Assembly (NCBI GenBank): GCA_900541725.1 | Contig: UQLB01000018.1 | Coordinates: 1-49,759 of the forward strand | Length of the DNA: 49,759 nucleotides | Source: an uncultured Collinsella sp. | GTDB taxonomy: Bacteria > Actinomycetota > Coriobacteriia > Coriobacteriales > Coriobacteriaceae | Direction of reading: 5' to 3' | Shown here: positions 1-7,835 of the stretch, piece after piece | Layout of the letters: each line of letters begins with the position of its first letter | Position numbering within the stretch: position 1 is the stretch's first letter | Made by a program: the position numbers and the translations under genes | The notes under the pieces: model-generated | What the model was told of the DNA's origin: nothing | The model's database searches: none | The model's input: the letters and a program-made list of their open reading frames with translations, nothing else

Positions 1-90
1 CCGCACATGTGCGGATGAATGTGGGAGGTGTTCGGATGAAGTTGATAATCAAGGGCCGATTGGCCTGACTTCCAGGTCAACAAACCCTGT

Positions 91-119
91 CTGACACCTT
101 GCTCAACGCGGTGTAGAGT
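91..119 (+). promoter_or_regulatory. Likely promoter of the DUF389 gene
   Basis: CTGACA at 91-96 and TAGAGT at 114-119 are separated by 17 bases, a good sigma70-type pairing, and lie about 45 bases before the start codon. No other strong pair is visible in the first 165 bases. The window itself opens with the perfect palindrome CCGCACATGTGCGG at 1-14, whose role is unknown. Confidence 0.5.
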
Positions 120-165
120 AAAGACGACGGGCGGAATACGCGGCACGTGCCAGAACGAGGTGGAC

Positions 166-1305
166 ATGGAACTCGATAAACAACAGCTCAAGCGACTGCG
201 CGAGCGCCATCATCGGCGCCATGGCATCCGCCCCGCCCACAGCGAGGCCATGGAGAACGCAGGCCGCTTTCTAAAGCGGGCATTCAACATTCGCGAGGGA
301 CGCGCGCCCTATCACGTGATTCGCAAGCGCTTTGTAAACGGGGCGCGCCTGACTGGCTCACACTTATGCATCTTGATCATTGCCATGTTGATCGCGAGCA
401 TCGGCCTCGATATCGACTCGGACATTGCCATCGTGGGCGCCATGCTCATCTGCCCGCTCATGGGCTCGGTCCTTGCCATGGCATACGGCATCGCCACGCT
501 CGACCGCGAGATTACCCTTGAGGCCGTCGCGAGCTTGGCTCTACAGATGGCCTTTTGCCTGGTCACGTCCACGTTGTACTTTAAGCTCTCGCCCCTTGGC
601 GCCACCACGGCCGCCATCATCGACAATTCGACACCGACCGTGTGGGACCTTGCCGTCGCGCTCGCGGGCGGCTTTGCGGGTGGCCTGGGCAACTCGCGCG
701 ACCAGGAACCCGCCACGCTCATCGCCGGCGTGGCCGTGGCGACCGCGCTCATGCCGCCCCTGTGCGCGGCGGGCTATGGCATCGCCATCGCAAGCGGGTC
801 ATTGTTTCTCTCGGCGCTTTATGAGTTTGGCATCAACGTGGTCTTTATCGCGCTGGCTGCCGAAGCCGTGCTGCTTCTATTGCGCGTGCCGCTCAAGCGC
901 GACCTCAACGGCGACGGCATTGTGACTGCCGAGGAAGATGCCGAGGTCGACGAGCTATCGCGCAAGGTGCGCCGCCGCATCATTGTGGGCACGGTAGTCT
1001 TTGCCATCCCCTGCATCGTTATGACGGCTGGCTCCATTGGCTCGGCGCAGGCCGGCGTGCAGGACGGCTACGGCGTCACCGTAACCACGCGCGAACTTGC
1101 CGCGGTGTTGCCGGGCTTTAAGGACTACACCGTCGCCGTCGAGACCTCGGCCACCGAAGGCGACGAGGAGGGCATCGTCGAGCGCGAGATTGTCGCCCAT
1201 GTGACAACGAGCGAGGCGCTCGGGACGCACGACCGCCACGTCGCCCGCAAGCTCATCGACCTCAACGTGCCCGAACTCGATCGCGTGGAATTTGACGTAA
1301 AGTGA
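166..1305 (+). CDS. DUF389 family integral membrane protein
   Basis: A 379-residue protein with a basic N-terminal tail (RERHHRRHGIR) followed by about six hydrophobic helices and a soluble C-terminal segment. The segment DSDIAIVGAMLICPLMGSVL followed by a long helical bundle containing EPATLIAGVAVATALMPPL is the hallmark of the DUF389 (TIGR00341-type) family, whose substrate is unknown. The C-terminal 90 residues are acidic and probably extracytoplasmic or a regulatory domain. The start is placed at ATG 166 because GAGG at 157-160 sits 5 bases before it; a GTG at 160 is in frame but would overlap that ribosome binding site. Transcribed alone from the promoter at 91-119 and closed by the hairpin at 1382-1408. 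Confidence 0.8.
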   Translation: MELDKQQLKRLRERHHRRHGIRPAHSEAMENAGRFLKRAFNIREGRAPYHVIRKRFVNGARLTGSHLCILIIAMLIASIGLDIDSDIAIVGAMLICPLMGSVLAMAYGIATLDREITLEAVASLALQMAFCLVTSTLYFKLSPLGATTAAIIDNSTPTVWDLAVALAGGFAGGLGNSRDQEPATLIAGVAVATALMPPLCAAGYGIAIASGSLFLSALYEFGINVVFIALAAEAVLLLLRVPLKRDLNGDGIVTAEEDAEVDELSRKVRRRIIVGTVVFAIPCIVMTAGSIGSAQAGVQDGYGVTVTTRELAAVLPGFKDYTVAVETSATEGDEEGIVEREIVAHVTTSEALGTHDRHVARKLIDLNVPELDRVEFDVK

Positions 1306-1381
1306 TGCCGGCGCGGGATGAATGCTCGCACGGACGCAAGTTACGGCGAGGCGCAGACGCGATACGGACACGAGCAAATAA

Positions 1382-1408
1382 CGGGGCGCAGTTCACACTC
1401 GCGCCCCG
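1382..1408. terminator. Bidirectional hairpin terminator between convergent genes
   Basis: CGGGGCGC (1382-1389) pairs with GCGCCCCG (1401-1408) around an 11-base loop. It sits between the stop of the DUF389 gene and the stop of the convergent gene at 1431. The following tract is only weakly T-rich. Confidence 0.55.
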
Positions 1409-1430
1409 CTCGCTGCTTTATTGCCGTGAA

Positions 1431-1880
1431 TCAGACGTCCGCATCGACATCGCCAGACTCCACCGTAAACGCCGGATCGGTGCTCACAAGATAAAATCGG
1501 GTCACCTCAGTATTTCTAATTAGGTAAATCTGCCCCTGATTGCGTCGGCGCGATATATACGCAACGTGAACCGTGCCGAATTCTTCGCCGTTTTCCTTCT
1601 TTAATATCAGGATGTTGGGGTCATCCGTACGCTTAAACTGCCCGTCAACGCAGCTTCCGTCTTTGTTGACCAGTTGCCATCGACAGCCATCCTCCTCAAG
1701 AAAGGCCAGGATTTCCAGACTCGTCTTGTCGTCCCGATAGTAACCGTCAATGGCAAACCCTTCGGAAGCGCATTCCTGCATATAGGACGTTTCCCGGCTT
1801 ATAGCAAACAGCCCTGTAGCGCCCAGGAGCACAGCCAGGCAGACCACTGCAAGGGTTATCGAAATAGCACGGCGACCCAT
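1431..1880 (-). CDS. Small membrane-anchored protein of unknown function
   Basis: Not recognised. 149 residues: a short basic start (MGRR), one hydrophobic helix at about residues 5-27 that could be a signal anchor, then a polar domain of about 120 residues with three cysteines (near 37, 66 and 76) that could form disulfides outside the cell. The middle part alternates short strands and acidic turns (DGYYRDDKTSLEILAF, NGEEFGTVHVAYI), suggesting a small beta-rich extracytoplasmic domain. It has no operon partner: it converges with the DUF389 gene and is followed upstream by a long intergenic repeat region. Base composition is lower in GC than the flanking housekeeping genes, close to that of the neighbouring island. 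Confidence 0.6.
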   Translation of the reverse strand: MGRRAISITLAVVCLAVLLGATGLFAISRETSYMQECASEGFAIDGYYRDDKTSLEILAFLEEDGCRWQLVNKDGSCVDGQFKRTDDPNILILKKENGEEFGTVHVAYISRRRNQGQIYLIRNTEVTRFYLVSTDPAFTVESGDVDADV

Positions 1881-2359
1881 GTTAGCCCAACCGATAGTTG
1901 TTTAACGGAGCGCGAAACATACTTGGCACCTCCGATATCAGAGCAAACGTCACCCGCAGCCCGGCGGCAACTATGTGTTTCTAACATCAAACCATATGGC
2001 TACGACTCGTTGGAGATAGGTTCCATAAACGGACAGTGATATTCGACGAACGGCCACACTTATCCATTAACCCAGAGTTATGGAGGCGTTTTTCATATTG
2101 CGAGACCGCGGTTTTCGGAAGTGCGGTGAAAAACTGAGTTCCGCCGACCAGACCGACTTTTTTAGCAACAAAACCGCAGGTCACAAGAGTGTAAAAGAGC
2201 AGTGTGCTCGGAGGTTCGGAGTTTTTCCCCGCACTTCCGAAATCCGGAGTCCACGAAAGGCGTCGGCAAGGCCATTTACGCAACATATATCCAGTAAAAA
2301 CGGGTGGTAGCCGGTATGACTGCCACCCGTTTGTCTCATACCAGCCTAAAGCAGGCATG
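1881..2359. other. Intergenic stretch with palindromic element, no convincing gene
   Basis: About 480 bases with open frames on both strands but no frame with a good ribosome binding site or recognisable product. It holds the inverted repeat annotated at 2111-2247 and a smaller palindrome near 2065-2084 (CCATTAAC / GTTATGG). I treat the 123-codon open frame at 1987-2358 as a by-product of the palindrome. Confidence 0.5.
2111..2247. repeat. Imperfect long inverted repeat (palindromic element)
   Basis: The left arm near 2111-2147 and right arm near 2208-2247 are imperfect reverse complements over about 38 bases; the core TTTCGGAAGTGCGG followed by GAAAAACT is shared almost exactly. The 60-base interior contains further short palindromes. 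No transposase is nearby. It could be a non-autonomous repeat, a structured RNA or a terminator. A fragment of the same word (CACTTCCGAAAT) recurs at 7651-7662 on the other side of the island. Confidence 0.55.
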
Positions 2360-2557
2360 TTACTTCTTAATGCCGCGTCCCAGACGCTCGGCGACCGACG
2401 CCACGGCGTCCTCGCTAACCAAATCGCAGGCAGGCGAAGGGCTGCGTGCAGATGATGTTGGGCGCACCGCGATCAGGTCGAGTATCTCGGCCGTGAGCAG
2501 CCAGCCCTCGCCCATATTATTACATACCGAAAGCACCGTGCGGGCCTTGTCGGCCAA
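2360..2557 (-). pseudogene. Decayed, internally deleted copy of the 3' end of the activase gene
   Basis: The translated segment matches two separate parts of the C-terminus of the intact 1592-residue protein encoded at 7836-12614. Its first 29 residues (MADKARTVLSVCNNMGEG...) match the intact segment that begins MADKARTV, and the last 15 match its final residues (AVASVAERLGRG). About 250 bases of the intact gene are missing between the two parts, and a 4-base deletion shifts the frame after LDLI. By eye the nucleotide match is roughly 85-90 per cent with small gaps, so the duplication is not recent. Both copies lie in the same orientation, so they bracket the RiPP island as partial direct repeats. 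Confidence 0.8.
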
Positions 2558-2597
2558 GGCGCCAACACCTGAAGATTTTGAAGATTATGTCCGTAAT

Positions 2598-3197
2598 TCA
2601 AAGAGCTAGGATGTTGATAAAATTCAGAAACATCATGGCTAAAAGAGACGGGCACACTGTCCCTGTTTTTCGCACGAGCAGCGCAAAAATAAGGCCCAGA
2701 CAAAGATAGCCCCCCATCATTGCAATGATGTAATTTGTGGGTGCCCCGATTAAACACTGTTGAGTCACGAGAAGCAATGTCCATAGCATCGACTGTATAA
2801 ATGCCCTTATGCAAAACGGCCGAACTATTCCGACGATTGTGTATTCAAATAAAAATACGTACCTAAATAACAGCTCGTGCAAAACTGAAACCGAACAAAC
2901 CAATACCCATCTGGATATTGATTTTCCACCTATATCGAGCATAGCGGCCATAATAATAAATACGATGAAAATGAACTGCCATCCCAAAAGAATCCCACGC
3001 CGCTTGGACTTATCACAGGAAACAGCGCCCCGAGTTGCAAAAAGATAGACTACCAACGCACAAAAGAGCGCCCCTGTAGAGCACAGCCAAGCGGGGGATC
3101 CTTTTGCAATAACCCAAATAGCCCACGGCACGCTAGCAACCATCGTACCCAGTAGATAACGTGCCCCCAGGCGCATTATTTCAGTCGCTTTTCCCAA
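2598..3197 (-). CDS. CPBP-like integral membrane protein (RiPP cluster)
   Basis: 199 residues with about six hydrophobic helices. The helix carrying LHELLFRYVFLFEY resembles motif 1 (EExxxR) of the CPBP/Abi family of intramembrane proteases, but the first acidic residue is His. The second and third motifs, normally FxxxH and HxxxN, appear as LWTLLLVTQQ and MMFLNFIN, without the expected histidines. I therefore read it as a CPBP-fold protein that may be catalytically inactive. The gene overlaps the ABC exporter gene by 17 bases and is last in the island operon, so translational coupling is likely. In bacteriocin clusters such proteins act in self-immunity or leader removal; either role here is inference. 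Confidence 0.5.
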   Translation of the reverse strand: MGKATEIMRLGARYLLGTMVASVPWAIWVIAKGSPAWLCSTGALFCALVVYLFATRGAVSCDKSKRRGILLGWQFIFIVFIIMAAMLDIGGKSISRWVLVCSVSVLHELLFRYVFLFEYTIVGIVRPFCIRAFIQSMLWTLLLVTQQCLIGAPTNYIIAMMGGYLCLGLIFALLVRKTGTVCPSLLAMMFLNFINILAL

Positions 3198-4755
3198 GCT
3201 CTACCACCTCATCACTAGCTGTTATTAGGTCCATATCGTGTGTAATTGCAATGACAATCTTGTGCTTTCGCATTTCCTTCATAGCTTTTATCAGAGCTTC
3301 CTTATGAGCAATATCGAGTGATGCTGTTGGCTCATCGAATAAATAGACGTCTGCCTTCTTTTCTAAGACCCGCCTAATTTCCAGTTGTTCCAGTTCCCCG
3401 GGAGACATTCCTCCGCACCTCTTCCTTTCGATAGAAGGAAAGTTTCTATCGCAAAGAATATCCTTTACTGATATCGGAGTTTGTTCAGCAAACGAAACTA
3501 GCTTCTGCCTAAGGAGCTCACAGTTGATTTCTTCTTGGGCCTTACCGTTGTAGGAAATAGTCCCAACGTAATCCGAATTGAAACAACCCATCAATAAGTA
3601 CGCAAGGGTCGTTTTGCCCGAGCCATTAATCCCTACAAGAGCATAGAGCTTTCCTTTTTCAAACCTGACATTCAAGTTGCTGTAGAGACACTTTCCATTT
3701 AATGTAAAGCCGAAATTATGCAGTTCGATGTAATCGATCTCCAAGAGCTCCTCTCCAGCAGCAGCCGAAGGCAATTTAGAGGCATTTAGACGGGATATCG
3801 ATGAGAAGCAGTCTTGTGCGCTGCTACCTATACCGTAGATTGACCTCACGGCAGATAGCATTAAAGCCATGTAGCTCGAAACAGCAACAAGTTGGCCTAC
3901 ACTCATGCTTCCATGCATTACATAAAAAGCCGAAATCAAAAGAATGGTCACCTGGGACGCAGCCGCAGCAAAGGAATCAGTTGCCTGAAATTTCGAAACG
4001 ACACTTTGATAGGCGACTCCGGCGTGCAGCAAAGACGAAAAATAACTATCTATGGATTTCAATGCTCTTTCGAACAGCGCATTAACATACAAAAATCTCT
4101 GATGCGCAAGTATGGACTCCACTTTTCCGAAATACAGGGACTGCTCTTCCTTAAAGGTCAGACCTGAAACAAAAAGCGGTTTTTTAAATGAAGCATATGC
4201 AATTGCATACAAGATGCAAAATGTCACGGAAACCCAAAAGAGCGCTGTGGAACATCCATAGAGAAAAAATAAACTGATACCTAGCTGGACAATCGCAAGG
4301 AGTACCGTCTGGAGCATCGACAATCCGAAGGACGCCACAGTATTGGCATCTGAACAAATCTGTTGAGTTTTTTCAGCAGACTCCTGCTCAAAAAACAACT
4401 CAAAAGGCATCCGCACGAGCTCATCGATTTTTTTTCGAGCAATCGAGAATGCAGCCACGGTCGTTATCCGCATTGAAAGAAGGGTGCTTAAATAGCTGAC
4501 AACAATATCGATTAATGCCGCGAAACCAATTAACGCACTGTCAATCTTAATAGCACCATAAGGAGCTTTTTTAGATATATTATCAACCAGAGCGCTCGTG
4601 AGCAGCGGGGATACAGAGGCCATCATTCCAGATATTATTAAGCACAACGTAAAGGCTATAACCAGAAGCAATTGGGAAGAAAACCCAAGTCTGAAATATG
4701 GCAGATAGTCGAAAATCGCCGTTGAATCCGCATCACTTCTTATGTTTGAGATCAT
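3181..4755 (-). CDS. ABC exporter with fused membrane and ATPase domains (RiPP cluster)
   Basis: 524 residues. The N-terminal 300 form an exporter-type membrane domain with about six helices, and the C-terminal 200 form a nucleotide-binding domain. Visible motifs are Walker A GINGSGKTT, Q-loop SFAEQTP, Walker B VYLFDEPTASLD and H-loop AITHD. The signature is degenerate, CGGMSPGELEQ in place of LSGGQ. There is no C39 peptidase domain, consistent with the precursors having no double-glycine leader. It starts at ATG 4755, overlapping the maturase gene by 23 bases, and itself overlaps the next gene by 17, so the three are translationally linked. Most likely it exports the modified peptide, possibly giving self-protection. 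It is slightly short compared with the usual 570-600 residues. Confidence 0.85.
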   Translation of the reverse strand: MISNIRSDADSTAIFDYLPYFRLGFSSQLLLVIAFTLCLIISGMMASVSPLLTSALVDNISKKAPYGAIKIDSALIGFAALIDIVVSYLSTLLSMRITTVAAFSIARKKIDELVRMPFELFFEQESAEKTQQICSDANTVASFGLSMLQTVLLAIVQLGISLFFLYGCSTALFWVSVTFCILYAIAYASFKKPLFVSGLTFKEEQSLYFGKVESILAHQRFLYVNALFERALKSIDSYFSSLLHAGVAYQSVVSKFQATDSFAAAASQVTILLISAFYVMHGSMSVGQLVAVSSYMALMLSAVRSIYGIGSSAQDCFSSISRLNASKLPSAAAGEELLEIDYIELHNFGFTLNGKCLYSNLNVRFEKGKLYALVGINGSGKTTLAYLLMGCFNSDYVGTISYNGKAQEEINCELLRQKLVSFAEQTPISVKDILCDRNFPSIERKRCGGMSPGELEQLEIRRVLEKKADVYLFDEPTASLDIAHKEALIKAMKEMRKHKIVIAITHDMDLITASDEVVELGKSD

Positions 4756-5992
4756 AGGCCGCCCTCATTACTTTTATACAGTTCTTTCTTGCGGATACAC
4801 AGCTTGTCTTATTTTCATACAGCCTGGTGAAGGGACAGCCACCCATGCACATAGGAAGAAGTGAGCAGTTAAGGCATTCTGAATCTGAACAAAAGTCGTA
4901 AGCATTCCATATGGAAACTTCGGATGCGCTACTCGTTTCATTTTCAAAGATGCTCCCATAGCTTCTGTCGGAATATCCTATTTCATTCCAGCATTTATAT
5001 AAGGAACCGTCTGGGCCAATAACTTCTGAATATTTATTGACGGCTCCGCATATGGTCGGATTAAAGCCTGGAAGAAATGGATCCATGTACCCTGTCATTT
5101 TGTAGCGAGACAGACAGGATGCTTCAATCGAAGCAAATTCATCCTCTGAATAGCATGGAGAGTTAGCGCACGTCCCATTTATATCATCTACTGCCGCTAA
5201 ATATAGTTTTACTTTATTACGAAGACCTTTACGATCAAGCGAATCAACCAAACGATCAATCTGATCACCGTTCGACGGATCAACATTGACTCTTAAGATG
5301 ACATCAAAGTACGCACTAGCCCTTTTTACGTTATCAATAATACGGTTGAACGTATCGCCGCCAGAAGGAAGACATCTTCTTCGATTGTGTATCTCAGGCG
5401 GACCATCGACAGTTACCTGAACGTGCGTAACCCCATTTTTCGCAAGCAACTCCGCCGTTTTCCCATCTAAGAAATAGCCATTGGTCACCATGCTGGCGTT
5501 AAATAAGATTTCATCACTTCGGATTCCGCGCGTAATCTTCTCCACCGTCTCAATCGCCAATAAAGGCTCGCCGCCATACCAGGCAATCTGCAAACTTTCC
5601 GCCTGATTGTCTATAACCATGCCATTGATATGCTTTATTACCTGATCGACGCATCGGTCGCTCATTGAGCCATAACGCTTGCCATTCTCATAACAATACG
5701 GACATCTGAAGTTACAATTCAATGTCGGGGCTATCGTAAATGAAAGTGATTTTGATTGCATGCGACAGGCCAACGATATCTCTTTTAAATGTTCGATCTC
5801 GTCAAGTCCGTCGGGAACCAACAACCCCGCGTCCGTCAAATTATCGACAATTTCCGAAGGGCAATTAGCTCCATTCTCAAAAAGCCCCTTCTCGTATTCT
5901 GCATCCAACGCAACGATTGCACCAGAGTACGAGTTATATGCCAGCGTAGGTTGATTCCCTTTATCGATTACATTAAAGCGAGACTGTTTCAT
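4733..5992 (-). CDS. Radical SAM/SPASM peptide maturase
   Basis: 419 residues. The radical SAM cluster motif CNFRCPYC supplies Cys93, Cys97 and Cys100, followed by YGGEPLL. The C-terminal SPASM domain carries Cys315, 334, 368, 373, 376, 382, 386 and 398, enough for two auxiliary iron-sulfur clusters; the segment around PDGSLYKCWNEIG is typical. The first 80 residues (NSYSGAIVALD...LTDAGLLVP) resemble the N-terminal domain of peptide maturases that binds or positions a substrate. Enzymes of this class install thioether or other crosslinks in ribosomal peptides. The gene begins 38 bases after the second Cys-rich precursor with GGAG close upstream, and overlaps the exporter gene. The layout is like that of Cys-rich-peptide (CcpM-type) and sactipeptide/ranthipeptide maturases; which crosslink it makes cannot be read from the sequence. 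Confidence 0.88.
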   Translation of the reverse strand: MKQSRFNVIDKGNQPTLAYNSYSGAIVALDAEYEKGLFENGANCPSEIVDNLTDAGLLVPDGLDEIEHLKEISLACRMQSKSLSFTIAPTLNCNFRCPYCYENGKRYGSMSDRCVDQVIKHINGMVIDNQAESLQIAWYGGEPLLAIETVEKITRGIRSDEILFNASMVTNGYFLDGKTAELLAKNGVTHVQVTVDGPPEIHNRRRCLPSGGDTFNRIIDNVKRASAYFDVILRVNVDPSNGDQIDRLVDSLDRKGLRNKVKLYLAAVDDINGTCANSPCYSEDEFASIEASCLSRYKMTGYMDPFLPGFNPTICGAVNKYSEVIGPDGSLYKCWNEIGYSDRSYGSIFENETSSASEVSIWNAYDFCSDSECLNCSLLPMCMGGCPFTRLYENKTSCVSARKNCIKVMRAAYDLKHKK

Positions 5993-6030
5993 TTCTACTC
6001 CGTTGCATATTTCAATATTTCAACCTGCCA

Positions 6031-6195
6031 TTAGGAGTAATTCCAGCCACAAAATTTGGTAATGCAGATCCTCAGGCCACACGGTCCTCCCCCTGAATAA
6101 CTCCAACAAATATGTGCTGCACAGGACACACACGTAGAAATATCTCGAGACGAAGCAGGCATCTGAGTATTCACTGGCTTTTGAATATATTCCAT
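6031..6195 (-). CDS. Candidate Cys-rich RiPP precursor peptide B
   Basis: A 54-codon gene found by reading the minus strand. AGGAG at 6205-6201 lies 5 bases before ATG 6195 and overlaps the stop codon of precursor A, so the two are coupled. The leader begins MEYIQKPVNTQMP and contains DI before the core. The core has six cysteines at 22, 25, 30, 39, 44 and 49 (pattern Cx2Cx4Cx8Cx4Cx4C), a GGGP turn and the ending CGWNYS. The start of the leader (M-E/D-aromatic-I-Q...P...T...P...DI) and the ending C-G-x-x-x-S match precursor A although the cores differ. Position directly before the SPASM maturase makes it the expected substrate. No double-glycine site is present. Confidence 0.75.
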   Translation of the reverse strand: MEYIQKPVNTQMPASSRDISTCVSCAAHICWSYSGGGPCGLRICITKFCGWNYS

Positions 6196-6203
6196 CGGAG
6201 CTC

Positions 6204-6374
6204 CTAGCTAACGTGTATACCGCAATGTTGAAATGCGCGGCAATTCCCGCCCGTGTACACAGCACACATCCCCCAGGGATTACAGCGCCCTTGACATTTT
6301 GCGCCCTGACAAGGACACCAACTTGATAGCAAAGCAATATCGTTAGGTGTTTGAGTTGGCTGTATCCAATCCAC
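6204..6374 (-). CDS. Candidate Cys-rich RiPP precursor peptide A
   Basis: A 56-codon gene starting at GTG 6374, with AGGAG at 6384-6380 and a 5-base spacer. The leader begins MDWIQPTQTPNDI. The core carries seven cysteines at 20, 22, 27, 31, 37, 45 and 51 (CxCx4Cx3Cx5Cx7Cx5C), begins WCPCQG, and ends CGIHVS. Nine per cent or more of the residues are glycine and there are few charges, as in thioether-bridged peptides. The WCxC start and paired cysteines near the end recall ruminococcin C-type sactipeptides, but with more cysteines; that is a resemblance only. First gene of the operon that continues with precursor B, maturase, exporter and CPBP protein. An ATT two codons upstream is too close to the ribosome binding site to be the start. 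Confidence 0.75.
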   Translation of the reverse strand: MDWIQPTQTPNDIALLSSWCPCQGAKCQGRCNPWGMCAVYTGGNCRAFQHCGIHVS

Positions 6375-6392
6375 AATGGCTCCTTTCTCGTT

Positions 6393-6407
6393 CTAGGCCT
6401 AGTTATA
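6393..6407 (-). promoter_or_regulatory. Promoter -10 and operator-like palindrome of the RiPP operon
   Basis: Read on the minus strand, TATAAC (6407-6402) is a good -10 box about 28 bases before the precursor A start. It runs straight into the perfect palindrome CTAGGCCTAG (6393-6402) covering the likely transcription start. Upstream are two tandem TTTTGAC words, the best -35 candidate having an unusually short spacing, which suggests an activator is needed. The divergent LysR-type regulator is the obvious candidate. Confidence 0.4.
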
Positions 6408-6462
6408 CTTTGGTCAAAAAGTCAAAAGCTGTTTGATAACTTTTTGTACTAGATGAAACAAT

Positions 6463-6490
6463 TTGTTTGCCTTGTTTAACATTATTTAAT
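6463..6490 (+). promoter_or_regulatory. Possible promoter of the LysR-type regulator
   Basis: TTGTTT at 6463-6468 and TTTAAT at 6485-6490 are 16 bases apart, 43 bases before the chosen GTG start. The whole divergent region is only 158 bases, so regulator and RiPP operon probably share control sites. Confidence 0.35.
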
Positions 6491-6532
6491 TTACACTTAG
6501 ACAGATTAGAAATTCAACCGAAGGAAATTCTG

Positions 6533-7489
6533 GTGAATGTCGTTCAGCTGCAGTATTTCATAAAGGTATTTGATTATCAGAATTACTCGGATGCAGCAAC
6601 TATATTAAGCGTTTCGCCGCAAGCTGTTTCAAAAGGCATTCGAGCATTGGAATCTGAACTTGGTCTGAAGCTGTTCGAAAAAAGAGGCAGTATTCTACAT
6701 CTAACAAACTATGGAGAGGAAATCCTTCCTATAGCATTAGATGTACTAGCTTCAATTGAGGGAATTCAAGCGTATGCGCAAATCACGCGTGAAAAGATAA
6801 AAATAACCCAGATACGTTTGACACGCGTTGCAGTCGGACTAGCACCAATACTCGCAAGCTGGTTCAACCAGCCCACACTGAACAGGCTTTCGAAAAAGTA
6901 TAAGGGCGGTAAGTTTGCTGTTTCCAGATATGACGACGGCGGAACGTGTTTATCCCTTCTACTTGACAGACAAATCGACATTGCAATTGTCGCTGGACAA
7001 GTAGACACCAATCTTTTTGAATCACATTTTTTATTGAATGCCGAAGTCAACCTCTTAGTTGAAAGCAGTCACCCATTAGCTAGTCACGCAACGGCGAATC
7101 TAAACGCGGTGGCTCGATATCCAATTGCAAACACCTGTGACATTCGATATTGTCGAAAGAGAATAAACTCAGTATTTAACCATCTGGGCCTTTCCCCTTC
7201 CTACGAGGATATTAACTTAGCAGACCAGCAAAATTTGTCCGATTTTCTGATTCATAAGCATGGGATTATTCTGACCATAGCCTCACAAGCGTCTCAATTC
7301 AGGATAGGCTATCCAGCAAAAATCGTTTGCCTAGGCGAACAAGACAGAATATCAATCCCTTTTTACTGCGTTTCAAATTCAAACGATACCCAAGCGCAGA
7401 CTCATCACGCGATAAGCTGCATTCAACTTGAGGCACGCCAGCTCTCTCGATGTTTAAAAAGCGCTGAAAGAGGAGACCTTTCCAGCTGA
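6533..7489 (+). CDS. LysR-type transcriptional regulator of the RiPP island
   Basis: 318 residues from GTG 6533, which has AAGGA at 6521-6525; an earlier in-frame TTG lies in the promoter and has no ribosome binding site. The N-terminal 60 residues are a winged helix-turn-helix (LQYFIKVFDYQNYSDAATIL, then SPQAVSKGIRALE and LGLKLFEKRG), and the rest is a periplasmic-binding-protein-like effector domain (DIAIVAGQVD, VNLLVESSHPLA). Divergent transcription from the precursor genes is the classic arrangement for local control by this family. The gene has the same low GC as the rest of the island, suggesting it travelled with it. The co-inducer is unknown. Confidence 0.85.
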   Translation: MNVVQLQYFIKVFDYQNYSDAATILSVSPQAVSKGIRALESELGLKLFEKRGSILHLTNYGEEILPIALDVLASIEGIQAYAQITREKIKITQIRLTRVAVGLAPILASWFNQPTLNRLSKKYKGGKFAVSRYDDGGTCLSLLLDRQIDIAIVAGQVDTNLFESHFLLNAEVNLLVESSHPLASHATANLNAVARYPIANTCDIRYCRKRINSVFNHLGLSPSYEDINLADQQNLSDFLIHKHGIILTIASQASQFRIGYPAKIVCLGEQDRISIPFYCVSNSNDTQAQTHHAISCIQLEARQLSRCLKSAERGDLSS

Positions 7490-7835
7490 ATATGACGGGC
7501 ATGCTAATTCCATGCAAAACAGCAACGTATTCCGCCAGAACAGAAGCGTGGATCAGCCCATGGTTTTGAAGTATTCCGAGAGAAAACAACGAGGGCCTGA
7601 CAGACTCTTGCCAAATCAGTGACCCACTCACCACCCGCAAGCCTGTGCCCCACTTCCGAAATAAATGGCTCAGCCCCACCTTCTCAGCGGGTTGAGCCGA
7701 GCACTGACCGCACCATTCATTGTCAGCACCGCCCCAGACCAAGCCAAAGAAAGATGGCGCGGCGACAGCCAGATGGCCGCCACCGCGCCTCACACGTTAT
7801 TTCGGCAAGCCGCTGTTAGCGTCGGAATAATTTAG
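7490..7835. other. Intergenic region at the right border of the island
   Basis: 346 bases without a convincing gene. It contains a hairpin after the LysR gene (7667-7676 with 7689-7698, ten pairs including one G-T) and the activase terminator at 7745-7789. The word CACTTCCGAAAT at 7651-7662 is shared with the palindromic element at 2111-2247 on the left border. Confidence 0.5.
7745..7789 (-). terminator. Terminator of the activase gene
   Basis: GGCGCGG (7756-7762) pairs with CCGCGCC (7783-7789); on the minus strand the stem is followed by ATCTTTCTTTGG, a partial T tract. It lies about 45 bases past the stop codon at 7836. Confidence 0.45.

Noticed and set aside
1987..2358. 123-codon minus-strand frame in the left intergenic region
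   Set aside because: It runs through an inverted repeat, has no ribosome binding site and no recognisable product.
6020..6376. 118-codon minus-strand frame upstream of the maturase
   Set aside because: It overlaps both Cys-rich precursor genes in another frame, starts at TTG without proper spacing, and has no domain. The two short frames have good ribosome binding sites and shared motifs.
7299..7793. 164-codon minus-strand frame at the right border of the island
   Set aside because: It overlaps the end of the LysR gene on the opposite strand and passes through two hairpins; no coding signals.
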